Of a stretch of DNA of 64,000 bases, positions 8,511 to 17,864 are shown piece after piece; position 1 is the stretch's first letter, and every line of letters begins with the position of its first letter. Source of the DNA: CAYMPH01 sp964529415 (GTDB lineage Bacteria; Spirochaetota; UBA4802; UBA5550). The stretch spans positions 227,623 to 291,622 of the forward strand of contig CAZGWD010000002.1 in NCBI GenBank assembly GCA_964529415.1, written 5' to 3'. The position numbers and the translations under genes are program-made. Below the pieces are notes generated by a model, which worked only from the letters and a program-made list of their open reading frames with translations, had not been told where the DNA came from and searched no databases.

Positions 8511-9857
8511 CTACTTATTCGCCCTTTTAGCAAATTCTCTCTCAAGCACCTCTTTAACCTTACCCGCATCCGGCGCAAGCGTGATCGGCCTGTTCGCGAG
8601 TCTGCAATTAATGCCCGGAAGAGTTCCTTCATGATAACCAACCTTGAACTCGGAAAACTTAAGCCCATGGGCAGTTGATATTACAACAGTCTTGTCGGTT
8701 TTTGAAATAACCTGATTATTTAAAAGCTTGATTAGAACTGCGAGAGCAACTCCGGTATGAGGACATGAATACATTCCGGTTGAATCCGCAATTGCAGCTG
8801 CATCAGCTATCTCATCCTCGCCTGCCTGCTCAACAATACCGTTGAATTCCTTCAGTGAATTTACAGCCTTCTGATAGCTTACAGGATCGCCTATCTGAAT
8901 TGCTGAAGCAAGTGTCTTTTTGGGAGTAATAGGCTTAAAGTCCTTATACCCGTTTTTATAAGCAAGATATAGCGGATTCGCGTTCTCGGCCTGAGCAAGA
9001 ACTATTCTCGGTTTTTTCTTTATAAGCCCGAGCTGCAGCATCAATTTAAAACCGTTTCCAAGCGCTGAAACATTGCCGAGATTCCCTCCTGGAATAACTA
9101 TAACATCCGGAACGTTCCAGTCGAACTGCTGGACAATTTCAACTGCAATGGTTTTCTGCCCTTCAACCCTTAGTGAGTTCATTGAATTCGCAAGATAAAT
9201 CTCATTGTCTTTGGTAATTTCCTGAACTATTTTCATGCATCCGTCAAAATCCGTATCAAGGGACAATACTATTGAGCCGTTAGCCATAGGCTGCACAAGC
9301 TGAGCTGTTGAAATTTTATTGCTCGGCAGAAATACTATGGAAGGTATGCCTGCATAAGCGCTGTAAGCTGCGAGCGCTGCTGAAGTATCACCTGTTGACG
9401 CGCACGCAACTGCCTTGATATTCTTTCCGCGCTTAATCATATCATTGACCATTGAAACAAGGACGGTCATACCGAGATCCTTGAATGAGCCGGTGTGGCT
9501 GTTTCCGCACATCTTTACCCATAGATCATTCATTCCATATAATGCTCCGAACCTTTTAGCCCAGAAAAGATTGGAGTTTCCTTCAAACATTGATACAATG
9601 TTTTCATCATCAATTCCTGGAATTACCCATTCTTTCTTGCTCCAGACACCGCTTCCGTAGGGCCATTTGGTTGTTCCGTTTCTGCTGCTGAAAAGATTTT
9701 TCCATTCTTCAGGAGACTTGTCCCCGAGAGCGTTTATATCATGCGAAACCTCGAGAAGATTGCCGCACTTTTCGCACCTGTAAACAATCTCATCAAGCTG
9801 ATAAACCTTTCCGCAATCTTCAGATATACACCTGAATACAGCCTTATATGAACTCAT
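8511..9857 (-). CDS. thrC: Threonine synthase
   Basis: A PLP enzyme converting O-phosphohomoserine to threonine. The 448-aa protein starts with a zinc-ribbon-like N-terminus (CISEDCGKVY and RCEKCGNLLE), as in class I/plant-like threonine synthases. The PLP lysine lies in SHTGSFKDLG near residue 120, followed by ACASTGDTSAALAAY, VIPGGNLGNVSA (phosphate-binding glycines) and GDPVSYQKAV. It sits 9 bp after hom, so the two form a threonine operon. The HEPN/MNT pair follows directly. Confidence 0.95.
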   Translation of the reverse strand: MSSYKAVFRCISEDCGKVYQLDEIVYRCEKCGNLLEVSHDINALGDKSPEEWKNLFSSRNGTTKWPYGSGVWSKKEWVIPGIDDENIVSMFEGNSNLFWAKRFGALYGMNDLWVKMCGNSHTGSFKDLGMTVLVSMVNDMIKRGKNIKAVACASTGDTSAALAAYSAYAGIPSIVFLPSNKISTAQLVQPMANGSIVLSLDTDFDGCMKIVQEITKDNEIYLANSMNSLRVEGQKTIAVEIVQQFDWNVPDVIVIPGGNLGNVSALGNGFKLMLQLGLIKKKPRIVLAQAENANPLYLAYKNGYKDFKPITPKKTLASAIQIGDPVSYQKAVNSLKEFNGIVEQAGEDEIADAAAIADSTGMYSCPHTGVALAVLIKLLNNQVISKTDKTVVISTAHGLKFSEFKVGYHEGTLPGINCRLANRPITLAPDAGKVKEVLEREFAKRANK

Positions 9858-9866
9858 ACTTTCACC

Positions 9867-11138
9867 TCAATCCTCAACCCGAATCAGCGTCACATCACCG
9901 GTAACAAATTCGAAATTTTTTATTTCATCAACAGCTTTCATCATTGCCTCTTCCTGGGCATTGTGAGTTACAATAATAAGAGGCACATATTTTCCTGATC
10001 CTGCTTTTTGTATTACAGAAGCAATCGATATGTTATTTTTCCCGAGAACACCTGAAACTTTTGACAATATTCCGGGGCTGTCCTCTGTTTGAATTCTCAT
10101 GTAATAATTTAAAAATCTGCTGCCTGGTTTCAGATACTGCGCAGGCTCAGGCAAAGAAAATTTTTCCTTTGCAGCTCCCTGATAAACAGCAGCCTGCATG
10201 ACATCGCTCATAATCGCCGAAGCAGTAGGCCTTCCGCCTGCGCCCCTGCCGTAAAAAGTAACAGGCCCGGTCATATCGCAGTCATACATTACTGCATTAA
10301 ATTCGTTTCTTACTGATGCGAGAGGATGCGTTAAAGGAATCATCGCAGGATGAACCCTGATATCAATATTTCCGTCAATAATATTTGAAACACCAAGCAG
10401 CTTGATGATATACCCCATATCCTTTGCAAATGCGATATCAATCTCGCTGATGCGGGTAATTCCTTCTATTGAAATTGATTTGTAATCAACTCTCCTGCCG
10501 TATGCAAGCTGGGTCAGAATTGAAATTTTATGCCCTGCATCAAATCCCTCAATGTCGAAAGTAGGGTCAGCTTCTGCAAAGCCTTTTTCCTGGGCATCTT
10601 TAAGAGCAACTGCAAAAGGCAATCCATGATCCTGCATCTGGGAAAGAATATAATTTGTGGTTCCATTTAGAATACCAATAACGGATTTCACATTATTCGC
10701 AACTAAACCTTTTGTAAGAGACAGGAGACATGGAATTCCTCCTGCTACGGATGCTTCGAATCCGAGATAATTTCCTGTCTTATGCGCAGTCTCGAAAATT
10801 TCAGATCCGTCTTCTGCAAGCAGCTTCTTGTTGGCAGTAACAACTGCTTTACCTGAATTCAAAGCTGAAAGAATAATATTTTTTGCAGGGTTGATGCCGC
10901 CGATGAGCTCAACAATTACATCTATATCCGGGTCAGAAGTAACATCCTCCCATTTATCAGTTACTGCACAATCAGGTGCTGCCTTCTTTATGAGTTCAGA
11001 ATTCACTTCGCAGATTTTTTTTATTAGAGGCCTGAAACCTGTTCTGCCGGCAATTATACCTCTGTTTTCCTTAATAACTTCGTACACTCCGCTGCCGACA
11101 GTGCCGAATCCTATCAGACCTATTTTTATATCTTTCAT
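9867..11138 (-). CDS. hom: Homoserine dehydrogenase with C-terminal ACT domain
   Basis: Reduces aspartate semialdehyde to homoserine. The 423-aa protein has an N-terminal Rossmann motif (GLIGFGTVGSGVYE), TANKKLLAEDG, the homoserine dehydrogenase signature GILNGTTNYILSQM and AEADPTFDIEGFDAGHK with catalytic acidic residues and lysine. The ACT domain covers about residues 345-420 (RIQTEDSPGILSKVSGVLG) and normally mediates threonine feedback inhibition. First gene of the hom-thrC operon. Homoserine also feeds the homocysteine pathway encoded at 22 kb. Confidence 0.96.
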   Translation of the reverse strand: MKDIKIGLIGFGTVGSGVYEVIKENRGIIAGRTGFRPLIKKICEVNSELIKKAAPDCAVTDKWEDVTSDPDIDVIVELIGGINPAKNIILSALNSGKAVVTANKKLLAEDGSEIFETAHKTGNYLGFEASVAGGIPCLLSLTKGLVANNVKSVIGILNGTTNYILSQMQDHGLPFAVALKDAQEKGFAEADPTFDIEGFDAGHKISILTQLAYGRRVDYKSISIEGITRISEIDIAFAKDMGYIIKLLGVSNIIDGNIDIRVHPAMIPLTHPLASVRNEFNAVMYDCDMTGPVTFYGRGAGGRPTASAIMSDVMQAAVYQGAAKEKFSLPEPAQYLKPGSRFLNYYMRIQTEDSPGILSKVSGVLGKNNISIASVIQKAGSGKYVPLIIVTHNAQEEAMMKAVDEIKNFEFVTGDVTLIRVED

Positions 11139-11215
11139 AACAACCTCATTAAAAATTCACTTCCCTGAATTTTCATTTTCTCTATTTTTTTGTCAATAAC
11201 TGTTTTTATTAGTGC

Positions 11216-11245
11216 TTGACAATTATACGATTATGCCTTTATAAA
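11216..11245 (+). promoter_or_regulatory. Sigma70-type promoter for the FecR lipoprotein gene
   Basis: TTGACA at 11216-11221 and TATAAA at 11240-11245 are separated by 18 bp, 34 bp upstream of the FecR gene start, in the intergenic region divergent to hom. Sequence match only. Confidence 0.6.
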
Positions 11246-11279
11246 AACAGCAATAATAAAAAACACGAGGTTATTTCAA

Positions 11280-12236
11280 ATGAAAAAAACAGCTATAATA
11301 ATAATATTAATTTCCGTTTTTATGATTTCCGGATGCGGCAAGAAAAAAGAAGACACCACGATAAGAGCAGGAATGATAAACTTTGTCGTGGGTGAGGTTT
11401 ATCTGGTCAGCAAGGAAAAGCATCCTGTACCGGCCAAACCAGGCAATGCTGTAATCAAGGGAATGAAAATTGTAACATACGACAATTCTTCAGCAGAAAT
11501 TTACTTCGGCGAAAATGCAGTTAAAATACTCGGAAACTCAAGCGTGGAAATAATGGAACTTTTAGGCGATGCGGCAACAGGCGAAAAAACTGAATTTTTT
11601 GTGGAAAACGGCAAGGTCTTTTCAAAAATTTCAAAAAAACTCATGAAGGGGGATCAGTTCACAATTAAGACCCCTACTTCAACAGCCGGCGTAAGAGGAA
11701 CGGATTTCATGGTTAACGAAAGCGAAGGCAAATCACAGGTATCATGTCTTGACGGAAAAGTTGAAGTATCAAATGCAACAACACCATCTGTTAAATCAGT
11801 TGAACTGAATGGAGGAGAGGAAGTTACAGTTGAACCCGGCAAGCCTCTTACTGTAAAAGCACTTTCGCAGAATAATAAAAAGATGATCGAAGACATAAAA
11901 AAAGATATAAAAAATATTCAGGACGATATCAGAAAGCAGTTTGAAAAACAGAGAGAGGAAATAAAGCAGTACGTTATAGATCAGAAAGAAAAAAACAAAC
12001 AGATGCTTGAAGACCAGAAAGCTCTTGATAAAAAAAACATCGATGACCAGAAATCCGGCGACAGGGCAAATATAGATGCGATAAAAGGCTCATCTGACGC
12101 AGAAAAAACAAGGTCAAAAGAAGCAGTAAACAGACAAAAAGATGATCAGAAAAATCTATTAGAAGGCGTTAAGCCGGATATAAACAAACAGAGCGTAAAA
12201 CCCGAAATCAAAAAATACAGTTCAGAAGTTAAATAG
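11280..12236 (+). CDS. FecR-domain lipoprotein with charged coiled-coil tail
   Basis: A 318-aa exported lipoprotein: the signal peptide ends in the lipobox ISGC (Cys at about residue 20). A FecR domain spans about residues 32-165, with the typical VGEVYLVSK start and the TPTSTAGVRGTDF motif near residues 137-149. Residues 190-318 are almost all K, D, E, Q and N with repeating DQK units, predicted as a long helical or disordered tail. Spirochaete genomes often carry such FecR lipoproteins without a FecI/FecA partner; none is adjacent here. Role unknown; a periplasmic scaffolding or sensing role is inferred. It converges on the response regulator gene with an 8-bp overlap. Confidence 0.85.
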   Translation: MKKTAIIIILISVFMISGCGKKKEDTTIRAGMINFVVGEVYLVSKEKHPVPAKPGNAVIKGMKIVTYDNSSAEIYFGENAVKILGNSSVEIMELLGDAATGEKTEFFVENGKVFSKISKKLMKGDQFTIKTPTSTAGVRGTDFMVNESEGKSQVSCLDGKVEVSNATTPSVKSVELNGGEEVTVEPGKPLTVKALSQNNKKMIEDIKKDIKNIQDDIRKQFEKQREEIKQYVIDQKEKNKQMLEDQKALDKKNIDDQKSGDRANIDAIKGSSDAEKTRSKEAVNRQKDDQKNLLEGVKPDINKQSVKPEIKKYSSEVK

Positions 12237-12645
12237 CTGGATTAAGGCCGGCTTCGAGCCGGCTTCTTTGTATCGCAGATTTTATTGTAAGACTTAAATG
12301 ATCCGGATGAACCGGTTTGATTAAATAGCCATAATGCGAAATCCCATCAGCAAGTTCCATCTGTTTTGTATTCGTATCTGAAGTTAAAAAAACCACTGGA
12401 AGCGCATTTTCTTTTCTGATTATATCTGCAGCCGTAATTCCATTCATGCTGCTGGACAGTCCTATATCCATCAATATACAGTCCGGTTTATCTTCTTTTA
12501 TGTTTTTTACAGCCTCCTCTCCGGTTGAATAAGAAGCACAAACTTCAAAACCGAGATTCTCGAGAATTCGCCTCAGATACGCAACATAAACAAGCTCATC
12601 CTCTACAATTATTATTTTTTCAACAGACATTTCAATCGTTACCAT
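12229..12645 (-). CDS. Single-domain response regulator (CheY-like receiver)
   Basis: A 138-aa stand-alone receiver domain: acidic pair VEDE near residue 15, phospho-acceptor Asp in CILMDIGL near residue 60, Thr/Ser in FLTSD, and the conserved lysine in LIKPVHP. There is no output domain, so it probably acts by protein interaction or phosphorelay. No histidine kinase gene adjoins. A second ATG at 12630 (MSVEKIIIVEDE) is an alternative start. Its last codons overlap the FecR gene and contain a hairpin that could end transcription from the other strand. Confidence 0.9.
   Translation of the reverse strand: MVTIEMSVEKIIIVEDELVYVAYLRRILENLGFEVCASYSTGEEAVKNIKEDKPDCILMDIGLSSSMNGITAADIIRKENALPVVFLTSDTNTKQMELADGISHYGYLIKPVHPDHLSLTIKSAIQRSRLEAGLNPAI
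12245..12270 (+). terminator. Hairpin after the FecR gene, inside the response-regulator coding end
   Basis: GCCGGCT and AGCCGGC pair around a 3-nt loop TCG (12247-12263, extendable by a G-U and an A-U pair), followed by CTTTG on the plus strand. The T-tract is weak. It lies 10 bp after the FecR stop and also encodes residues near the C-terminus of the convergent gene. Confidence 0.5.
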
Positions 12646-12980
12646 ATATAAAATACAGCAACCAACCTTCCTTTAAATCTGACCAGGTTAATAAAAATTT
12701 AAATATATCACTAATATAAAAATAAATCATGATGAATTACAATATACATCTTAATTTGAAATAAAACAAAAAAAAACACTGAAAAAAATAATTTTTTAGA
12801 AAGTGTAAAATCATAAAATAAATCAATAAAATATATATGAAAAAACAGCCTGAAAATACCGAAAATATAAATAAGAAAAGTATGATTAAAAAACTTTTAA
12901 ATACTGCACATTGATAAATTGATAAGGGCTATTCTTCTTTTAAAAATAAATAAAAAATAAATATTCAACCGGAAATAATC
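12646..12980. other. AT-rich divergent intergenic region
   Basis: About 335 bp of very AT-rich DNA between two divergent genes (response regulator and the GAF/GGDEF-like protein). Many A/T tracts could serve as -10 elements or curved promoter DNA, but I cannot single out a promoter. No gene or RNA is recognised. Confidence 0.4.
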
Positions 12981-14537
12981 ATGTCAGATAAATATAAAAT
13001 TATAATTTCATCCATACTTCTTTCTGCAATTTCAGTTATACTATACCTTTCATTCAGGGCTGATACAATTGAAAATGAATATACTGCAAACCTGACAAAA
13101 ATTTATGCGAGCATCAATAATTCTTACATTAAAATTGAACCTGAAATTTCCAAATCAAAGGAAAATGCCTCTCTGAGGGAATTCTTTGAAAAATCGATAA
13201 AATCATATCCTGAAATTGCGCTTATTGCTCTGGCAGACGAAGGAGGTACAATTCTTCTTGCATCAAAAAACGATAAATACATCAAAACAGCAGAGTTGTT
13301 TGATTCGATATTAAATGATTTTTCTGAAAAGAAAATACTAATTGACAGGAATAAAAGATTCGCTGTAAAATACTACGAACAGGGACCTGAGAAAAAGAAA
13401 GAACAGATAAAATTTTACATATACACATTATACGGAACAAGATCATCCCTGCTTGCGGTTTTTCCCTATGATCCGAATTTCAATTTGATTTTAAAAATTG
13501 CCATTGAGGTTCTCCTTGTAATTGCTTTATGCGTAATGCTTATATCCGCCTTTCATATCCTTACCAGAAAAAATAAAAAGCAGAATGATCAGGGCATAGT
13601 GAATGCTATAAATAAAAAAAATTCAAATGAAATAAATATAACAAAATCTGTTATCACAGACGAGCCGGAAGTTAATCTCCCTATAAATATGGCTTCATCA
13701 GCTTCCTATGATGCCCTGAATCAGCATGTTTTTGATCTATTCAAAACGATATATAAAAAATTTACACCGGTAAGCATATCCCTTCATCTGAAAAACACAA
13801 ATGATGCGATGAATAAAGCCTATGAATTACGCGGAAAATCATTTCTCAAAATTGAATCCTCCAACTATGATCCGATAGAAGTGAGCAGTTCTATTGCTGA
13901 AGAATTAAAAAACAGCTCATACATAATACTCGATTCAGGAAAAAAAATAATGCTGCCGGTTATAAATGACAGATCGATTATCGGAATACTCGGAGTTGTA
14001 TCTGATTCGCAATTAAGCAGTTCGGTTATCAATGAAATTAAAGAAAGCATTCAGGCTGTTATAAAACCGCTTGCAGAATTTATTTCCATAAGTTCAGGAA
14101 TGATCGACCGCGAAAGCGGACTCTACAGTAAAACATTTTTCAACATGAGGCTTACCGAATTGATATCAGCAAAAAAAGCTGAAGATAAGAATTTCACTCT
14201 CATGATAATTAAACTATTCAGCAGAAATGACATGCCGGACAATAAAAACATTTCCACTGCTTTTAAACTGCTGTCCCCTGCAATAATGGAGATCCTCCCT
14301 GCCGGTTCACAGCTATTTGGTTATGGTGAATATATCACAGTTCTCTCTAATTCGCCGGATTATGAATTTTCTTCAAAAACAGAAACACTATTAAAAACAC
14401 TTGCAAGATACAGAATAAAAATTTCAAGAGACAAACAGCTGCCGGTTTACCCTGCTTTTTCATTAATTTCCTCTATTAATATGGAAAATCCCTCTTTAAT
14501 GCTTGAAACAGCCTTAAAAAAAATAAGCGAAGATTGA
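12981..14537 (+). CDS. Membrane sensor with GAF-like and degenerate GGDEF-like domains
   Basis: A 518-aa protein: TM1 at about residues 6-24, an extracytoplasmic segment to about 165, TM2 at about 167-190, a polar linker, a GAF-like region (about 240-370), and a C-terminal region that begins like a GGDEF domain (DRESGLYSKTFFNMRLTELI, about 377-396) but has no GG(D/E)EF active-site motif. It is therefore unlikely to make c-di-GMP and may be a receptor or structural regulator. The family is common in spirochaete-like genomes. It is separated by 140 bp from the next gene on the same strand. Confidence 0.7.
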   Translation: MSDKYKIIISSILLSAISVILYLSFRADTIENEYTANLTKIYASINNSYIKIEPEISKSKENASLREFFEKSIKSYPEIALIALADEGGTILLASKNDKYIKTAELFDSILNDFSEKKILIDRNKRFAVKYYEQGPEKKKEQIKFYIYTLYGTRSSLLAVFPYDPNFNLILKIAIEVLLVIALCVMLISAFHILTRKNKKQNDQGIVNAINKKNSNEINITKSVITDEPEVNLPINMASSASYDALNQHVFDLFKTIYKKFTPVSISLHLKNTNDAMNKAYELRGKSFLKIESSNYDPIEVSSSIAEELKNSSYIILDSGKKIMLPVINDRSIIGILGVVSDSQLSSSVINEIKESIQAVIKPLAEFISISSGMIDRESGLYSKTFFNMRLTELISAKKAEDKNFTLMIIKLFSRNDMPDNKNISTAFKLLSPAIMEILPAGSQLFGYGEYITVLSNSPDYEFSSKTETLLKTLARYRIKISRDKQLPVYPAFSLISSINMENPSLMLETALKKISED

Positions 14538-14677
14538 TTCTTTTATTTTTTTTTGATTGATTTTACAATTGCCCTGTGTATAATTCAACCAGGATTGAAT
14601 TATTATGCAGTATAATAATTCAGTTCAAATAAAAATATCCAATTGGTTTCAAATTTTATAAAATATGAGGAACTATT

Positions 14678-15226
14678 ATGGCAAAAGCAACTTCATTGAT
14701 CAAAGCCTATACAACAGAGACCATACCTCCGGATGGCGGTTTTATAATTACTGGAATCTTTGAAGAAGGTACGGCTTATTCCATATATGAAATTACTGCT
14801 TACAGAAACGTAAAAGATATTTTCAGAACAACAGACGGACTGATTTTCAAAACAGATGGCAACAGGACACATATTCTTGTGGAACCTGCATCATTTTCGC
14901 AAAAGCATACTGAGCCTGTAAATAGAGAAGCCGGAAGATCAATTCCATACAGATTTAATGAAATGAATATCCTTACCGGCAAAAAACAGGAAAAAGTAAT
15001 GATCCCGAAAGAACCGGTTTTCCTTTATTCATCATTTACAATACTTGAAAAGAAGAGGGACTATTTTGCATTTATTTTTCATCCAACCGAAGATGTTTAT
15101 ATTGCAATGAAAAAATTCATTGCAGACAGCCTGTTCAACGACTGCAATATATCCAAACCGGATACTGTGGAAATTTCCAAAGCTGTTCTCGATACAATAA
15201 AAAAATTCACGGTCTTCCGCGGTTAA
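14678..15226 (+). CDS. Hypothetical protein
   Basis: A 182-aa soluble protein with no signal peptide, membrane segment or motif that I recognise. The start has a good ribosome binding site (ATGAGGA, 6 bp upstream). It is 2 bp from the CBS/CorC gene, with recO next, so it is probably the first gene of a three-gene transcription unit. Composition is mixed alpha/beta with aromatic residues spread throughout. I do not assign a function. Confidence 0.7.
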   Translation: MAKATSLIKAYTTETIPPDGGFIITGIFEEGTAYSIYEITAYRNVKDIFRTTDGLIFKTDGNRTHILVEPASFSQKHTEPVNREAGRSIPYRFNEMNILTGKKQEKVMIPKEPVFLYSSFTILEKKRDYFAFIFHPTEDVYIAMKKFIADSLFNDCNISKPDTVEISKAVLDTIKKFTVFRG

Positions 15227-15228
15227 TT

Positions 15229-16062
15229 ATGTCATCAGACAAAGGAGACCCTGGCAGTCCGTCTAAAATCATAGACAGGCTGGGTTCAATCATCAACAAC
15301 CGCTTCAAAAAAAAACACGGAAAATATTTCGATCTGCGCGAGCTTGAAAAACTCGACGTTCCCCGCATGGAAATGATCCGCGGTATTCTGGAATTATCGG
15401 AAAAAAATGCGCGCGATATCATGATACCAAGAGTGGATATTGCTGCTATTGATTCAAATACAGAACTAAAACCTCTTGTAAAACTTATATTCGAGGCCGG
15501 GCATTCCAGAGTACCTGTATACGTTGATACAATAGACAATATATCCGGAATTCTTTATGCAAAAGATCTGCTTAAACTTATAATAGACATGCCGAAAAAA
15601 TTCAGCCTTAAAAAAATACTGCACACTCCCTACTTTGTTCCTGAAACAATGCCTCTTGCAGAGCTGATGCTTGAATTTCAAAAAAGAAAACTGCATCAGG
15701 CTATTGTTGTTGATGAATACGGAGGCGTAAGCGGGCTCGTAACTCTTGAAGATATTCTCGAGGAAATTGTCGGTGAAATAAATGATGAGTTTGATGAAGT
15801 GGAACTTCCTGAGATAGAAAAAACAGGAAAGAACATATATGAAGTTGACCCGCGGCTGACTATTTCAGATTTTAATGAAGCAACAGGATTCAATATTCCC
15901 ACAGATAATTTTGATACTATCGGCGGTTTTGTTCTTGATCTTTTCGGTAAAATACCGAACAAAGATGATTCAGTCCGGCATGAAAAACTTACATTCAGAA
16001 TTATAGAAATAAAAGGAACAGTAATAAACAGAATTACTGTTACAATTTCAAAAACAAAATAA
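15229..16062 (+). CDS. CBS-domain / CorC_HlyC transporter-associated protein
   Basis: A 277-aa protein with two CBS motifs (about residues 60-185; ARDIMIPRVDIAAID and AELMLEFQKRKLHQAIVVDEYGGVSGLVTLEDILEE shortened here to VDEYGGVSGLVTLEDIL) and a C-terminal CorC_HlyC domain (about 200-277). It matches the CorC/TlyC architecture without the membrane DUF21 domain, the cytosolic short form linked to Mg/Co homeostasis or RNA metabolism. In many bacteria it lies beside ybeY and phoH; here it is between a hypothetical gene and recO. Confidence 0.9.
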   Translation: MSSDKGDPGSPSKIIDRLGSIINNRFKKKHGKYFDLRELEKLDVPRMEMIRGILELSEKNARDIMIPRVDIAAIDSNTELKPLVKLIFEAGHSRVPVYVDTIDNISGILYAKDLLKLIIDMPKKFSLKKILHTPYFVPETMPLAELMLEFQKRKLHQAIVVDEYGGVSGLVTLEDILEEIVGEINDEFDEVELPEIEKTGKNIYEVDPRLTISDFNEATGFNIPTDNFDTIGGFVLDLFGKIPNKDDSVRHEKLTFRIIEIKGTVINRITVTISKTK

Positions 16063-16066
16063 CAAG

Positions 16067-16798
16067 ATGCCCATTTTAAAAACAGATTCCATAATACTTT
16101 CAATTTCACAGTCAGGTGAAGGAGACATAACAGCAAAAGCCCTTACATCGGAATCAGGAAAAAGAATTTTCGTTTTCAAGGGGTTAAAAAAAAGCAGAAA
16201 ACGCCCGCAGATAGAACCAGGCTTGAGAGTTGAAATAATTTATTATTACGATCCCAAAAAAAATTATCACATTGTTAAAGAATTCTCCATAATCTCAAAA
16301 ATAGATACAATAAGAAAAGACCTCGATTCCATTTATCATATGATGTATATACTTGAAAGCGCCGACAAGACAACAGCCTTTGATGAAAAAATACAGGGAT
16401 TATTCACTCTTGTTTCATCCGGAATTGAGACGCTCGGTACAGACAAAAAACCGGAATTAATCACGGCCTTTTACACAGTAAGGCTGTTAAAGATTTTAGG
16501 GATACTTCACGACTTCAGAATCTGCACCATTTGCGGAAAAGAACTTGAATCTTTTTCATTAAGCAGGAAATCAAACGGCCCTATATGCAGGCAGTGTTCT
16601 GATCCCGGAGAAAAAGCATACGGGGAAACAGAAAAAAAATTTATACTGCTGTCTGTATCCAAAAAATTCAGGGATATCAAAATCCCGCTGGAGCTCGCTG
16701 AATCGATAAAAGTGCTTCACGGCGATCTTGTATTGTATCTGGAATCATATTGCGGCATGAGCATAAAATGCGGAAAATTAATCTGCAGGGATCTTTAA
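16067..16798 (+). CDS. recO: DNA repair protein RecO
   Basis: RecO anneals single strands and, with RecR, loads RecA in the RecF pathway. The 243-aa protein has the N-terminal OB fold (LKTDSIILSISQSGEGDITAK shortened: TDSIILSISQSGEGD, then KRIFVFKGLKKSRK) and a C-terminal helical part with a zinc-binding site (CTICGKELE and CRQCS, near residues 149-185). Starts 4 bp after the CorC-like gene, suggesting co-transcription. Its stop overlaps the convergent PP2C gene by 4 bp. Confidence 0.9.
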   Translation: MPILKTDSIILSISQSGEGDITAKALTSESGKRIFVFKGLKKSRKRPQIEPGLRVEIIYYYDPKKNYHIVKEFSIISKIDTIRKDLDSIYHMMYILESADKTTAFDEKIQGLFTLVSSGIETLGTDKKPELITAFYTVRLLKILGILHDFRICTICGKELESFSLSRKSNGPICRQCSDPGEKAYGETEKKFILLSVSKKFRDIKIPLELAESIKVLHGDLVLYLESYCGMSIKCGKLICRDL

Positions 16799-17532
16799 AC
16801 TTCTTCAATCTTTATTACTATAGCAGTTGAATTATCAGAACCTCCCCTTTTTATAGAAGCTGAAATAATTTCACCGGCTATTTTTTCAGTATCATCATTA
16901 AAAGAAAAAAAATGGCCCAGCTCTTCAGCAGTTATCCCGCCTGTTACTCCATCAGTACAGATTATAATTATATCACCTGCCTTAATATCGGCTTTAACTA
17001 AATCAGACTCAAGCACCTCATTTATACCTGCAGCCCTTGTTATAACAGCTCTATGCGGATGAGTGAAAGATTCCCTCTCTGTAATTTTGCCTGAGTCTAT
17101 TAAAACCTGCACATATGAATGATCTTTTGTGATCTGGCCGATATTCCCGTTCCTGTAAATATAGGCTCTGCTGTCCCCTGCCCAGCCTGCATATAATTTC
17201 CTGCCGCATAAAACTGCAGCTACAATCGTAGTTCCCATTCCTGTTTTTTTTATATCGGATCTGCTTTCTTCGAGAATCTTAAAGTTTGCTGAATTCATTG
17301 AATCTTCAATTGCCCTGAAAATTTCATCTTCACCCGTTTCGCAGACCAGCCTATTTTCAAGAAATTCAATAATCTCATTAACTGCAATTCTGCTCGCAAC
17401 TTCACCGGCAAGATGGCCCCCCATGCCGTCTGCTATTACAAATAAACCTTTTTCAGGTTGTACACCGAAGAAATCCTGGTTAACACTTCTAACCGGTCCG
17501 ATATCTGTTTTTACTGAATATTTGAATTTCAT
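16795..17532 (-). CDS. PP2C-family serine/threonine phosphatase
   Basis: A 245-aa soluble PPM phosphatase of the PrpC/Stp type. Metal-binding motifs are complete: SVNQDFFG, ADGMGGH, AGWAGDSRAYIYR, CTDGVTGG and GGSDNSTAIV. The start MKFKYSVKTDIGPVRS at 17532 fits the family; an in-frame ATG at 17604 would add 24 unlike residues. No Ser/Thr kinase gene is visible in the window, so its substrates are unknown. Confidence 0.92.
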   Translation of the reverse strand: MKFKYSVKTDIGPVRSVNQDFFGVQPEKGLFVIADGMGGHLAGEVASRIAVNEIIEFLENRLVCETGEDEIFRAIEDSMNSANFKILEESRSDIKKTGMGTTIVAAVLCGRKLYAGWAGDSRAYIYRNGNIGQITKDHSYVQVLIDSGKITERESFTHPHRAVITRAAGINEVLESDLVKADIKAGDIIIICTDGVTGGITAEELGHFFSFNDDTEKIAGEIISASIKRGGSDNSTAIVIKIEEV

Positions 17533-17689
17533 ATTTGAATTATTCCCCGTGATTACAACATAATGAATATTTATATAATTTTCAAGTTGATGATTAAAAA
17601 TCAATATAAAAAAATAGTTGATTAAATGAGCATGGATAATTCTTATTTAATAAAAGTTCCCCAACCCCAAGGCATATTTTATCTGTATC

Positions 17690-17850
17690 TTTATATAATA
17701 AAAGATTCAGGGGATAGGGAGATAAAAAAGGAGAGATGGCAGGATATTTATTTTTTTTAAATTATATCATTTATTATCATTGAATTTATTAGAATAACTT
17801 AAAAAATTATCTCCTTATCTCTTCCATCTCCATATCTCACGTTCTCACGA
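17690..17850. repeat. R3 purine/pyrimidine inverted-repeat element, copy 2
   Basis: A GA-rich stretch (GGGGATAGGGAGAT, then GGAGAGATGG) is followed after an AT-rich centre by a CT-rich stretch (TTATCTCCTTATCTC, CCATCTCC). The 3' arm, read in reverse, resembles the 5' arm of the copy at 6793-6921. Confidence 0.45.
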
Positions 17851-17864
17851 GGAGGTTGGTGTCA

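Noticed and set aside
8501..8668. N-terminal extension of the HEPN gene into thrC
   Set aside because: The extra 56 residues are highly basic, overlap the conserved end of thrC in another frame and are absent from the HI0074 family.
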